DNA of 64,000 bases, taken from assembly GCF_021800405.1 (NCBI RefSeq), contig NZ_CP084550.1:992001-1056000 (forward strand). The letters run 5' to 3'. The position numbers and the translations under genes were made by a program. The stretch comes from Arthrobacter sp. FW306-07-I. Its GTDB lineage: Bacteria > Actinomycetota > Actinomycetes > Actinomycetales > Micrococcaceae. Below, piece by piece: positions 17,139 to 24,534 of this stretch. Below the pieces are notes generated by a model. That model was not told where the DNA came from. It did not search any database and saw only the letters and a program-made list of their open reading frames with translations. Position 1 is the stretch's first letter; every line of letters starts with the position of its first letter.

Positions 17139-18052
17139 CCGCCCGGCTGCGCGTGTGCCTGCCCGATCAAAGGCTCATTGACGCGCTCGAGCCGATTGAC
17201 GGCGTCGAGTTTGTCCGCTGGGACCTGACGGAGCCGGCACCGGAAGGGCGGTTTGACCTGCTGGTTCCGGCCTATATGGGCAAGCCGATGGCGCTCGCCG
17301 CATTGGAAGGAGTCGACGTCGGCCTGGTGCAGAGCCAGTCCATCGGGTACGACGGCGTCGCCTCGGTCTTGCCGGCAGGCGTCACGTTCGCCAACGCGGC
17401 CGGAGTGCATGAGACGTCGACGGCGGAGCTCGCCGTGGGCATGATGGTGGCCTCCCAGCGTGGGATCCCGGACTTTGTCCGGAACCAGGAGACCGGGACC
17501 TGGGACAATAGCCAGCGCCCCAGCCTGGCAGACCGGCGCGTGCTGCTGGTTGGCTACGGGGGAGTCGGCAAGGCCGTCGAGGCAAGGCTCCTGCCGTTCG
17601 AAACCGAGGTCACCCGCGTGGCCAGCCGGGAGCGGGAAGACGAACGCGGAACCATTTACGGGATCGATGCGCTCTACGAGCAGTTGCCCCTGCACGAGAT
17701 CGTGGTGGTCAGTGTTCCCCTGAGTGAGCAGACCGAAAAGCTGGTGGACGCCAAGTTCCTGGCGGCCATGCCGGACGGGGCCTTGCTGGTCAACGTGGCC
17801 CGCGGTCCCGTAGCGGACACCGATGCCCTGCTCGCCGAGGCCTCGACCGGCCGCCTCCGGGTTGCTTTGGACGTGACCGATCCGGAACCGCTGCCGGCCG
17901 ACCATCCGCTGTGGACCACCCCCGGCGTGCTCATCACCCCGCACGTGGGCGGCGCCAGCTCTGCCATGTTCCCCCGGATGGTCCGGCTGCTCCGGAAGCA
18001 GATCGGGCTGCTGCTCGAAGGCAAGGACCCGGTAAACGTCGTCCTTCCGTAA
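17135..18052 (+). CDS. D-isomer-specific 2-hydroxyacid dehydrogenase
   Basis: A 305-residue protein with a central NAD-binding Rossmann motif (LLVGYGGVGKAVE, about residues 133-145). It has the catalytic set of the family: VNVARGPVADTDAL with Arg, the Glu-equivalent region DVTDPEPLP, and the His in ITPHVGGAS. Translationally coupled to the DeoR-type regulator by a 4-base overlap, so it belongs to the same transcript. Substrate unknown. Given the locus, oxidation or formation of sulfolactate is a possible role, but many actinobacteria carry similar enzymes outside SQ loci. Confidence 0.85.
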   Translation: MTARLRVCLPDQRLIDALEPIDGVEFVRWDLTEPAPEGRFDLLVPAYMGKPMALAALEGVDVGLVQSQSIGYDGVASVLPAGVTFANAAGVHETSTAELAVGMMVASQRGIPDFVRNQETGTWDNSQRPSLADRRVLLVGYGGVGKAVEARLLPFETEVTRVASREREDERGTIYGIDALYEQLPLHEIVVVSVPLSEQTEKLVDAKFLAAMPDGALLVNVARGPVADTDALLAEASTGRLRVALDVTDPEPLPADHPLWTTPGVLITPHVGGASSAMFPRMVRLLRKQIGLLLEGKDPVNVVLP

Positions 18053-18095
18053 CGAAGGTCTTCAGTGTGGTGGCTCCCGATCCTATGCTGGGGCC

Positions 18096-18563
18096 ATGTC
18101 CGCTTTTGAAGTCCGCCGTACTGCTGTGATTCCTGCTGCTCCGGAGGAGGTCTTTCCGCTGGTCAACAACTTCCATGAATGGGCGGCCTGGTCCCCGTGG
18201 GAAACGATTGATCCCTCCATGAACCGGCGTTACTTCGGCAGCCAGGCCGGAGAGGGCGCGGGGTATGAGTGGCGGGGCAACCGTAAGGCGGGCAGCGGCA
18301 CCATGGAGATCACCGAATCCATACCCGCCAGCCTGATCCGGATCCGGCTCCAGTTCACCAGGCCGTTCAAGGCACTGAATCCCACGACGTTCAGCTTCAC
18401 CCCCGTGGACACGGGTACGGAGGTGACCTGGCGGATGACGGGGGAGAACAAGGGCCTGGGCAAGGTGTTCGCCCTGTTCATGGACATGGACAAGATGGTG
18501 GGTGCCGACTATGAGCGGGGGCTGGCAGCGCTGGCATCTGCGGTGGCGGCCAGGAAGGGCTGA
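18096..18563 (+). CDS. SRPBCC family (polyketide cyclase-like) protein
   Basis: A 155-residue START/Bet v1-like protein: RRTAVIPAAPEEVFPLVNNF at the start, NFHEWAAWSPWE and a C-terminal long helix. These motifs are typical of the polyketide cyclase/dehydrase branch of SRPBCC, which bind hydrophobic ligands; no ligand is evident. TATGCT eight bases upstream of the ATG suggests a leaderless transcript separate from the SQ locus. The DUF1801 gene follows after 8 bp. Confidence 0.82.
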   Translation: MSAFEVRRTAVIPAAPEEVFPLVNNFHEWAAWSPWETIDPSMNRRYFGSQAGEGAGYEWRGNRKAGSGTMEITESIPASLIRIRLQFTRPFKALNPTTFSFTPVDTGTEVTWRMTGENKGLGKVFALFMDMDKMVGADYERGLAALASAVAARKG

Positions 18564-18571
18564 CGCTTTCG

Positions 18572-18916
18572 ATGGGCGTGGTGGACGACGCACTGGCCGG
18601 GATGCACGAACCTGACCGCGGCTGCCTGCAACACATGGTCGGCGTTGCCCGGTCCCTGGCTCCTGACGCTACTGAGGGCATGAGCTACGGGATGCCCGCC
18701 CTGAAGTTGGACGGAAAGCCGCTTTTCGCGGTGGCGGTTGCCGCAACGCACCTTTCCATCTTTCCGTTCTCGGGCAACGTCGTTGAGGCGGTGGCGGACC
18801 GGCTTGAAGGCTTTTCGCTGTCCAAAGGCACCATCCGCTTCTCCGCCGGCCACCCTGTTCCTGAGGACGTGGTGAAGGACATCGTGCGGCTTCGAATCGC
18901 CGAAATCCGCAAGTAG
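18572..18916 (+). CDS. DUF1801 (YdhG-like) protein
   Basis: A 114-residue protein with the DUF1801 pattern: ATEGMSYGMPALKLDGKPLF, then LSIFPFSGNVVEA and LSKGTIRFSAGHPVPEDVVK. Members form a small alpha/beta fold related to the iron-chaperone frataxin-like proteins; the physiological role is unclear. Probably co-transcribed with the SRPBCC gene 8 bp upstream. Confidence 0.82.
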   Translation: MGVVDDALAGMHEPDRGCLQHMVGVARSLAPDATEGMSYGMPALKLDGKPLFAVAVAATHLSIFPFSGNVVEAVADRLEGFSLSKGTIRFSAGHPVPEDVVKDIVRLRIAEIRK

Positions 18917-18987
18917 GGGAAGAGCTGACAGCGTCGGCGGGACTTATGGACCTTTTCCCCGGACTTGGCAGTTCCTAAGGTAAGGCC

Positions 18988-19311
18988 ATGGCTGACACTC
19001 TTGCATCCCTTGCCGAGTCCTTTAAGAACATGGGCGTTACCCGCGCCTATGGAACCCCTGTGAACCTGGGTGGCGAGGAAATCGTGCCCGTCGCGCTGGT
19101 GTGCTTCGGCTTCGGCGGTGGCACGGAATCAGAAGAAGGGGCGTCCGGGGGAGGAGGTGGCGGTTTCGTTGTGCCGCTCGGCGTCTACCGCACGGTGAAG
19201 GGAAAACCGGCCTTCCGTCCCAACACCATAGCTGCCCTGGTATGCCTGGTTCCCCTTGTCTCGGCGGCGGGTTCTGCGGTGCGCAAGGCCGTCCGCGCGG
19301 CACGAAAATAG
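18988..19311 (+). CDS. GerW/YtfJ-family protein
   Basis: A 107-residue protein resembling the GerW (YtfJ) family: SLAESFKNMGVTRAYGTPVN, EEIVPVALVCFGFGGGTES, a Gly-rich loop (GASGGGGGGF), and VYRTVKGKPAFRPN. The family was named in Bacillus spore germination but is widespread in non-sporulating actinobacteria, where its role is unknown. A hydrophobic segment near residues 80-95 could associate with the membrane. Confidence 0.8.
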   Translation: MADTLASLAESFKNMGVTRAYGTPVNLGGEEIVPVALVCFGFGGGTESEEGASGGGGGGFVVPLGVYRTVKGKPAFRPNTIAALVCLVPLVSAAGSAVRKAVRAARK

Positions 19312-19548
19312 CCGCCGGACCCGGCTGCAGCCCCAAAAAAATCCCCTATTTCGTCCCGCGGTTTTCGGTTCCATAATGGCTTCGTAGACTTCGGGGACCC
19401 CGCGTTCGATGGCTGCTGCCACCGCTTCAAAGCGGGGTTTCGGGTGGCCGCCCGGCAGTCGGCGGGAAGGACGGCCACGAGGTCCGGCGAGGGCCGGGCC
19501 GTCTTCGGGGGAGAGCAACGCCATCACACCGCAAGGAGGTTTGTTGTC

Positions 19549-19935
19549 ATGCTCAAAGATAAGGAACTCATGGCTGTTCTGCCTGCCAAGGACATTGACC
19601 GGGCCAGGGAGTTTTACCGGGACAAGCTGGGCCTTGAACCGGCTCAGACCATCGAAAACGAGAATCTGATCTACCGGTGCGGCAAGGGAACGGGGTTCCT
19701 GCTGTACCGGACGGACAACGCAGGTTCCGCTAAGAACACCCAGATGTCCTGGGGCGTCGATGATGTGGAAAAGGAAGTGGAAGAACTGCGGGCTCGCGGC
19801 GTGGTCTTTGAGGACTACGACATGCCGGGCCTGAAGACCGAGAACGGCATCGCCACCATGGAAGGCATGGGCAAGGGTGCCTGGTTCATGGACAGCGAGG
19901 GCAATATCCTCAACATTTCCTCGATTCCGTCTTGA
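19549..19935 (+). CDS. Glyoxalase/bleomycin-resistance-fold (VOC) protein
   Basis: A 128-residue VOC-fold protein: MAVLPAKDIDRAREFYRDKL is the signature first beta-alpha unit, and a second half ends with DSEGNILNISSI. The family includes glyoxalase I and resistance proteins; catalysis is not assignable. The start at 19549 follows AAGGAGGT with eight bases of spacing, a strong ribosome-binding site. The 237 bp before it hold no convincing gene, although a short minus-strand frame there (19380-19527) looks protein-like. Confidence 0.83.
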   Translation: MLKDKELMAVLPAKDIDRAREFYRDKLGLEPAQTIENENLIYRCGKGTGFLLYRTDNAGSAKNTQMSWGVDDVEKEVEELRARGVVFEDYDMPGLKTENGIATMEGMGKGAWFMDSEGNILNISSIPS

Positions 19936-20072
19936 CGGCCGGGGCCTGCAGTTGCAGGCTCAGCCCAGAGAAGTACGACGCCGGCACGTGCCGCCCAAGC
20001 ACCCGCACCCGGGTGCGTGGCAGCGGCAGGCCGGCGCCGCCGTCGTAAGCGGTGCAAAGGAAAGGAAGGGCA

Positions 20073-20423
20073 ATGGGCGGGGACGAAGCGGTGCCTGACG
20101 CGAAGGGCGTTGCGGTGGAGTTGCTGGCAACTGTCGACCTTGGCGGTGAGATTGATGGCATGGAAGGCCGGCAGCTGCGGATGAGGATGATAACTATCGA
20201 ACCCGGGGGCGTCTTCGGCCCGCTCCATGACCATAAAGGCCGGCCCGGGACCGTCTACGTCCTGCAGGGGACCGTCACGGAGCACCGGGACGGCGCTGTC
20301 AACGAGTTTGGGCCCGGTGTGGGCTGGAAGGAGGACCGGCACACTACCCACTGGTTGGAGAACAAGGGAACAACCCCGGTGGTCGAAATCTCGGTGGACA
20401 TCGTGGGGAAGAACCCGTCATAA
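20073..20423 (+). CDS. Cupin-domain protein
   Basis: A 116-residue single cupin: ITIEPGGVFGPLHDHKGRPG is motif 1 with candidate metal ligands His-Asp-His, and a later HTTHWLEN supplies motif 2. Length and motif order fit a metal-dependent beta-barrel of unknown substrate. I use the ATG at 20073 because AAGGAAGG lies just upstream; the Met seven codons earlier lacks such a site. Confidence 0.8.
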   Translation: MGGDEAVPDAKGVAVELLATVDLGGEIDGMEGRQLRMRMITIEPGGVFGPLHDHKGRPGTVYVLQGTVTEHRDGAVNEFGPGVGWKEDRHTTHWLENKGTTPVVEISVDIVGKNPS

Positions 20424-20527
20424 ATCCACAGCTTGTAGGAATGGGTGGCGTGACCGCTCTCTTCTGGTTATCTTGTCCCTACCCGTGGTTGAGCAGTCAG
20501 CTGGCAAGTCACTCATGAGAGCTGCTG

Positions 20528-20767
20528 ATGAACGCTGCAGGCCAACCGCTCACCGGAAAAATCCGACCCGCTACCACCGCACAAGGCAGGGGATTCCATG
20601 CCTTCCGGCGTTGGCCGCTCGTTCCGGCCGCCGACCTGCTCCTGCTGCGGCATGCACTGGAGCGGTCCGCCCCTTCGGATGGACCCGGCCCCGCTAATCA
20701 ACTCCTGCTTTCTGTCAACGAGGAAATCGCCCGCCGCGCAGCGCTCCTGCCGGCATCGGGGGACTAA
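20528..20767 (+). CDS. Small hypothetical protein
   Basis: A 79-residue frame in a 350-bp gap. The second half (WPLVPAADLLLLRHALERSA, then LLLSVNEEIARRAALLP) reads like a folded helical protein with GC-rich third positions, while the first half is unremarkable. Only a weak ribosome-binding site is visible. It ends six bases before the convergent MFS gene. No family recognised; it could be a chance frame. Confidence 0.35.
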   Translation: MNAAGQPLTGKIRPATTAQGRGFHAFRRWPLVPAADLLLLRHALERSAPSDGPGPANQLLLSVNEEIARRAALLPASGD

Positions 20768-20773
20768 GGTCGG

Positions 20774-22045
20774 TCAGCTGCCCGGCCCTTGCACCGCGGG
20801 CTCGCGCCGGCCCAAGGCCAGGCGGAGCGCGCCCCGAAGGGTGAGCCGGTTCCGCTTGGTGACCGCGACAACGGCGGCGATGCCTGCGAGCAGCACCACG
20901 ATGCCGCCCACCGCGACGGACCATCGGGCCCCGAACTGGCTTCCGATCCAGCCGACCAGAGGTGAACCTATGGCGGTGCCGCCCTGGAGGATGGCCAGGT
21001 ACAGGGCCAGTACACGGCCGCGGAACCGCGGCTCCACCGAGAGTTGAATGCTGGTGTTGCAGCTGTTCAGGAAGGTAATGGACGCCAAGCCCACGGGAAT
21101 CAGGATGGCGGCGTAAACCCAGAACGTTGGCGCAATGCTGCCCAGGATGGTGAAGATTCCCAGTCCCAGTGCCCCGCCCAGCAGGAACCGCAGCCGGGGG
21201 CCGGAGCGGCGTGCCGCCAGGAGGGCTCCGGCCAGCGTGCCCACGGCCATGATCGAGCCGAGGAGCCCGAATTCACTTGGGCCCATGCTGAATTCAGTGG
21301 TGGCCATCAACGAGTTGATGACGGGAAAATTCATGCCGAACGCGCCCAGGATGCCCACCAGGACCATGATCAGCATCAGGTCCGGCCTGCGGCGCACGTA
21401 CCTGACGCCTTCGGCCACCTGGTGCTTGTTGCGCTCTCCCTTTGGGGCGGGGGCGGGCTGGGTGACGCGGATCCGGAACAGCGAAATCAGGACGGCGGCG
21501 AAGCTGGCGGCGTTGAGCAGGAACACCGGGCCGGTGCCCACCCAAGCGATGAGGACGCCGGCGATAGCCGGGCCCGTGAGCCTGGCGGTGTTGAAGGATG
21601 CCGAGTTCAGGGCCACCGCGTTGGAGATGTTTTCCTGGCCCACCAGTTCGGAAACAAAGGCCTGCCGCGCGGGGGCATCCACCGCGCTGGCCAGGCCGAG
21701 GCAGAACGCCGCCACATAGGCATGCCACAGCTGGGCGGTGCCGGTGACCACCAGGAGCCCGATGGCGAGGCCGGTGAACCCCATGGCCAGCTGCGTCCAC
21801 ATGAGAATAATGCGCTTGCGGTAGCGGTCCGCCAGCACGCCGCCGTAGGGGCCGAACAACAGCATGGGCAGGAACTGCAGGCCCGTGGTGAGGCCGACGG
21901 CGGCACCCGAGTGGTCGGTGAGGACCGTCAGTACCAGCCAGTCCTGCGCCACCCGCTGCATCCAGGTGCCGATGTTGGAGACGATGGCACCGCTGGCCCA
22001 AATGCGGTAGTTGGGGTTTTCGAGGGCCCGGAACATCGCGCTCAT
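20774..22045 (-). CDS. MFS transporter (MFS_3/EntS-like exporter)
   Basis: A 423-residue, twelve-helix transporter. It starts with the subfamily hallmark ALENPNYRIWASGAIVSNIG TWMQRVAQDW region and has GGVLADRYRKR between helices 2 and 3, as in the transmembrane secretion effector/EntS group. Substrate unknown; related proteins export siderophores or drugs. Its ATG overlaps the stop of the upstream MarR gene (22042-22045), so the regulator and transporter are co-translated. Confidence 0.87.
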   Translation of the reverse strand: MSAMFRALENPNYRIWASGAIVSNIGTWMQRVAQDWLVLTVLTDHSGAAVGLTTGLQFLPMLLFGPYGGVLADRYRKRIILMWTQLAMGFTGLAIGLLVVTGTAQLWHAYVAAFCLGLASAVDAPARQAFVSELVGQENISNAVALNSASFNTARLTGPAIAGVLIAWVGTGPVFLLNAASFAAVLISLFRIRVTQPAPAPKGERNKHQVAEGVRYVRRRPDLMLIMVLVGILGAFGMNFPVINSLMATTEFSMGPSEFGLLGSIMAVGTLAGALLAARRSGPRLRFLLGGALGLGIFTILGSIAPTFWVYAAILIPVGLASITFLNSCNTSIQLSVEPRFRGRVLALYLAILQGGTAIGSPLVGWIGSQFGARWSVAVGGIVVLLAGIAAVVAVTKRNRLTLRGALRLALGRREPAVQGPGS

Positions 22046-22503
22046 TTGCCGCTCATTTCCTGCATGATGCGGGCTGCGCGGCTGAGGATGAGCCGGTCTT
22101 CCTCGCTGAGGCCCGCCACGCGTTGGGCCAGCCAGGCGGTCCGCTGGCTCCGTGCCTCTTCCAAAACTGTCCTGCCGGCGTCGGTGATGTCCACACGGAC
22201 CTGCCTGCCGTCGTCGGGATCGGCGCTTCTGGTGACGAAGCCCTGGTCCGCCAGCGCGTTGACAATCCTGGTCATGGACGGTGCCTGGACGTGCTCGCTT
22301 TTGGCCAGGTCCCGCAGCGTGCTGGGGCCGTTGCCGTTCAGGAGGGCGAGGACGGTGTACTGGCCGGGGGTGATGGCGTCGCCGGTGGCCTCGACGCGGA
22401 GCCGGCGCGAAGTGCGCATCACGGCGGTGCGGAGATCGATGGCGAGCGTGTCGGGAGCGTTGGGGTCGACGGTTGCGGTGTTTTTGCTTTGGGTGGGTGG
22501 CAT
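22042..22503 (-). CDS. MarR-family transcriptional regulator
   Basis: A 153-residue MarR protein with the winged helix ITPGQYTVLALLNGNGPSTL, SEHVQAPSMTRIVNALADQG and the wing SADPDDGRQVRVDITDAGR. It probably represses itself and the downstream MFS exporter, releasing on binding a toxic ligand. Two adjacent 13-bp palindromes immediately upstream are likely operators. Confidence 0.9.
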   Translation of the reverse strand: MPPTQSKNTATVDPNAPDTLAIDLRTAVMRTSRRLRVEATGDAITPGQYTVLALLNGNGPSTLRDLAKSEHVQAPSMTRIVNALADQGFVTRSADPDDGRQVRVDITDAGRTVLEEARSQRTAWLAQRVAGLSEEDRLILSRAARIMQEMSGK

Positions 22504-22534
22504 GTAAGCGGGTGCGCCTCCTGCGGGACGTTCC

Positions 22535-22560
22535 TTAGCAATGCTAATTAGTTCTGCTAA
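22535..22560. promoter_or_regulatory. Two abutting 13-bp MarR-type operator half-palindromes
   Basis: TTAGCAATGCTAA (22535-22547) is followed without gap by TTAGTTCTGCTAA (22548-22560). Both fit TTAG-N3-TGCTAA, and the first is a perfect palindrome around AAT. They lie about 30 bp upstream of the MarR start, in the region shared with the divergent DUF3592 gene. Confidence 0.65.
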
Positions 22561-22630
22561 CTATTATGCTTCGCTTGCTTACCAAAGGGCAATAGGGGGC
22601 AGCGTGGGCTTGGCAACATATTCCGGCAGA

Positions 22631-23146
22631 ATGGGACCCGTGACTGGGGGAAGAACTGACGCGGGCCGCGGATCGAAGTTGTCGTGGAAAGGGATAGTGA
22701 ACCTGGCGGTGACCGTCCTGGTCCTCTGTCTGGGTCCAATCCTCATCGTCGTGGGCAGCCTGATGATCAACGCTGATGAGGAGCTCGCGCGGACGGGTTC
22801 GCAGGCGACCGGAACGATCGTGGATTTCGACGATGTCACCAAGGCTTCCCAGCGGCGGATCACCGTGGATTTTACGACGGCGGATGGGTCGCCTCACCGG
22901 ACATTCGCGGCCGTGGAACATGACCAACACCCCGTAGTTGGCGGCGACGCAACGGTGCTTTATGCCGAAGACGATCCGAGCCAGGCCATTGTGGCGGGGT
23001 ACGAGAGTGACGGTGTGTGGTTCCGTGGTGTGGGCGTTCTCCTGACGATGATCTTCGGTGCCATTGGGGTCCTGGCTGCCGTCCTGCGTGGAGTTTCCGC
23101 CGTGCGCGGCCGTTTCCGGAGGCGGGCAACGAAGGGAGTCGGGTGA
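22631..23146 (+). CDS. DUF3592-like membrane protein
   Basis: A 171-residue protein with two transmembrane helices (about residues 23-45 and 133-155). They flank an extracytoplasmic domain with TGTIVDFDDVT, RRITVDFTTADG and VVGGDATVLYAEDDPSQA, the DUF3592 pattern. Function unknown. The ATG at 22631 follows CATATT by nine bases and is probably leaderless. An earlier Met would put the start inside the MarR operators. Confidence 0.7.
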   Translation: MGPVTGGRTDAGRGSKLSWKGIVNLAVTVLVLCLGPILIVVGSLMINADEELARTGSQATGTIVDFDDVTKASQRRITVDFTTADGSPHRTFAAVEHDQHPVVGGDATVLYAEDDPSQAIVAGYESDGVWFRGVGVLLTMIFGAIGVLAAVLRGVSAVRGRFRRRATKGVG

Positions 23147-23211
23147 CCCCGGCCTGGTAGTGCCCTTCGGCCTGGCCGCGCCCGTCCGACCGGCGTAAGC
23201 TCGGCTCCACT

Positions 23212-23859
23212 ATGACCGAGCAGCAGCCCTATGAGTTGGTCCGGCGCTATCCGCACTTTGAACTGCGCCGTTACCCGGACTATGTCGTGGCCGAGGTGAC
23301 GGTGACAGCCAGCTTTGACCGCGCCGGCAACGCCGCCTTCCGGTATCTCTTCAACTACATCAGCGGCAACAACACTGCCCGGCAGAAACTGGCCATGACC
23401 GCCCCCGTGTTGCAGGAGCCGCGGTTGGGCCCGCAGAAGCTGGCCATGACCGCCCCCGTGTTGCAGGAGCCGCGGTTGGGCCCGCAGAAGCTGGCCATGA
23501 CCGCCCCGGTGCTCCAAAGCGGTCCGCTGCCCGGTTCCGGACAGCCTGCTGAATTCACGGTGGCCTTTGTGCTCCCGGCGGGCGTGACGGCTGAAACCGC
23601 CCCTGCACCCACCGACCCAAAGGTCAGGGTGCGCGGGGTGCCGGGTTCCCTCGCCGCAGTAGTGGGATTCTCTGGCGGCGGCTCCGACTCTGCGTTTGAG
23701 AAGCGCAACAAAGGTCTGCAGGCCGCCCTTACGCTGGCGGGACTGACGCCGGTGGGGCCGCCCCGGTTCGCCCGCTTCGACCCGCCGTTCAAGCCGTGGT
23801 TCCTGCGCCACAACGAAGTCGTCCAGGACGTGCGGGAGGCTGGGGCGGATTCTTCCTAG
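23212..23859 (+). CDS. SOUL-family haem-binding-like protein with internal tandem duplication
   Basis: A 215-residue SOUL/HEBP-type protein: QPYELVRRYPHFELRRYPDY and the hallmark KLAMTAPV motif. The region holding that motif is present in 2.65 tandem copies of a 17-residue unit (QKLAMTAPVLQEPRLGP), encoded by nearly identical 51-bp repeats at 23383-23517. A typical family member has a single copy. The near identity of the DNA points to recent slippage or recombination. Whether the protein still folds and binds tetrapyrrole is unknown. It overlaps the convergent VOC gene by four bases at their stops. Confidence 0.85.
   Translation: MTEQQPYELVRRYPHFELRRYPDYVVAEVTVTASFDRAGNAAFRYLFNYISGNNTARQKLAMTAPVLQEPRLGPQKLAMTAPVLQEPRLGPQKLAMTAPVLQSGPLPGSGQPAEFTVAFVLPAGVTAETAPAPTDPKVRVRGVPGSLAAVVGFSGGGSDSAFEKRNKGLQAALTLAGLTPVGPPRFARFDPPFKPWFLRHNEVVQDVREAGADSS
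23383..23517 (+). repeat. 51-bp tandem repeat, 2.65 copies, inside the SOUL gene
   Basis: Copies at 23383-23433 and 23434-23484 are almost identical, and a partial third copy covers 23485-23517. The period is a multiple of three, so the frame is kept. Each copy encodes QKLAMTAPVLQ plus EPRLGP. Confidence 0.95.
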
Positions 23860-24248
23860 GCCTTGTGGGCGTCCCGGATGTGCTGCTGCGTCTGTCCCTG
23901 CATCACCCAACGGTTGCCATCCGGGTCGCTGAAGTAGGCGAAGAGGACGCCGCCGAGGTCCTGGATCTCACTGATATCTGCGCCGCGCCGGACCAGCTCG
24001 CTTCGGACTGCAGCGATGTCGGGAACCACCAGCTGCAGTCCTTCCAGGCTGCCCGGCGTCATGGTGGTCATCCCGGTGCCGATGACCACCGATGCGGCCG
24101 AGCCCGGGGGAGTCAGTTGGACCACGCGCATGCCGGGGATGTGCTCCACGTCGTGGTCCAGGATGAAGCCCAGCTTTTCTGTGTAGAACGCTTTGGACCT
24201 GTCGACGTCGGACACCGGGACCTGGACAACTTCAAGGCGCATTTGCAT
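23856..24248 (-). CDS. Glyoxalase/bleomycin-resistance-fold (VOC) protein
   Basis: A 130-residue VOC protein: VVQVPVSDVDRSKAFYTEKL at the start and a C-terminal half with YFSDPDGNRWVMQ. It resembles the dioxygenase-like single-domain VOC proteins of soil actinobacteria; no activity can be named. The ATG at 24248 has TAAAGT about eight bases upstream, consistent with a leaderless start. The next Met, two codons later, is an alternative. A 24-codon upstream extension exists but is not protein-like. Confidence 0.82.
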   Translation of the reverse strand: MQMRLEVVQVPVSDVDRSKAFYTEKLGFILDHDVEHIPGMRVVQLTPPGSAASVVIGTGMTTMTPGSLEGLQLVVPDIAAVRSELVRRGADISEIQDLGGVLFAYFSDPDGNRWVMQGQTQQHIRDAHKA

Positions 24249-24534
24249 GCGGGCTACTTTATCCCTGCTTTTTGCTGCGGGGAATGGCAGCCACATGTGG
24301 GGCATCGCCGTCGTGAACATCGCGGTTAATTGTTAAGCCCCGAATGCCAATTGCGACACCTTTCCTCAAGGTCGCATCAAGACTGGCTGAATGTTCGCCG
24401 AGTATCGCAGCCGCGCAGCTTTCCAGCCTCGCAGGACGCATAGGCTCCTCGGTGATGAGTTTTGCCAGGCTTAGCAGCAGGCCCGGCAAATGAAGGGGCA
24501 TCAGCAATTGTCGCCCCTCATAAACGGGGAATGA

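Noticed and set aside
19129..19527. Minus-strand frame with a protein-like stretch (RFEAVAAAIERGVPEVYEAI)
   Set aside because: It overlaps the GerW gene for much of its length and no family was recognised. A decayed gene fragment at 19380-19527 remains possible but is not supported enough to list.
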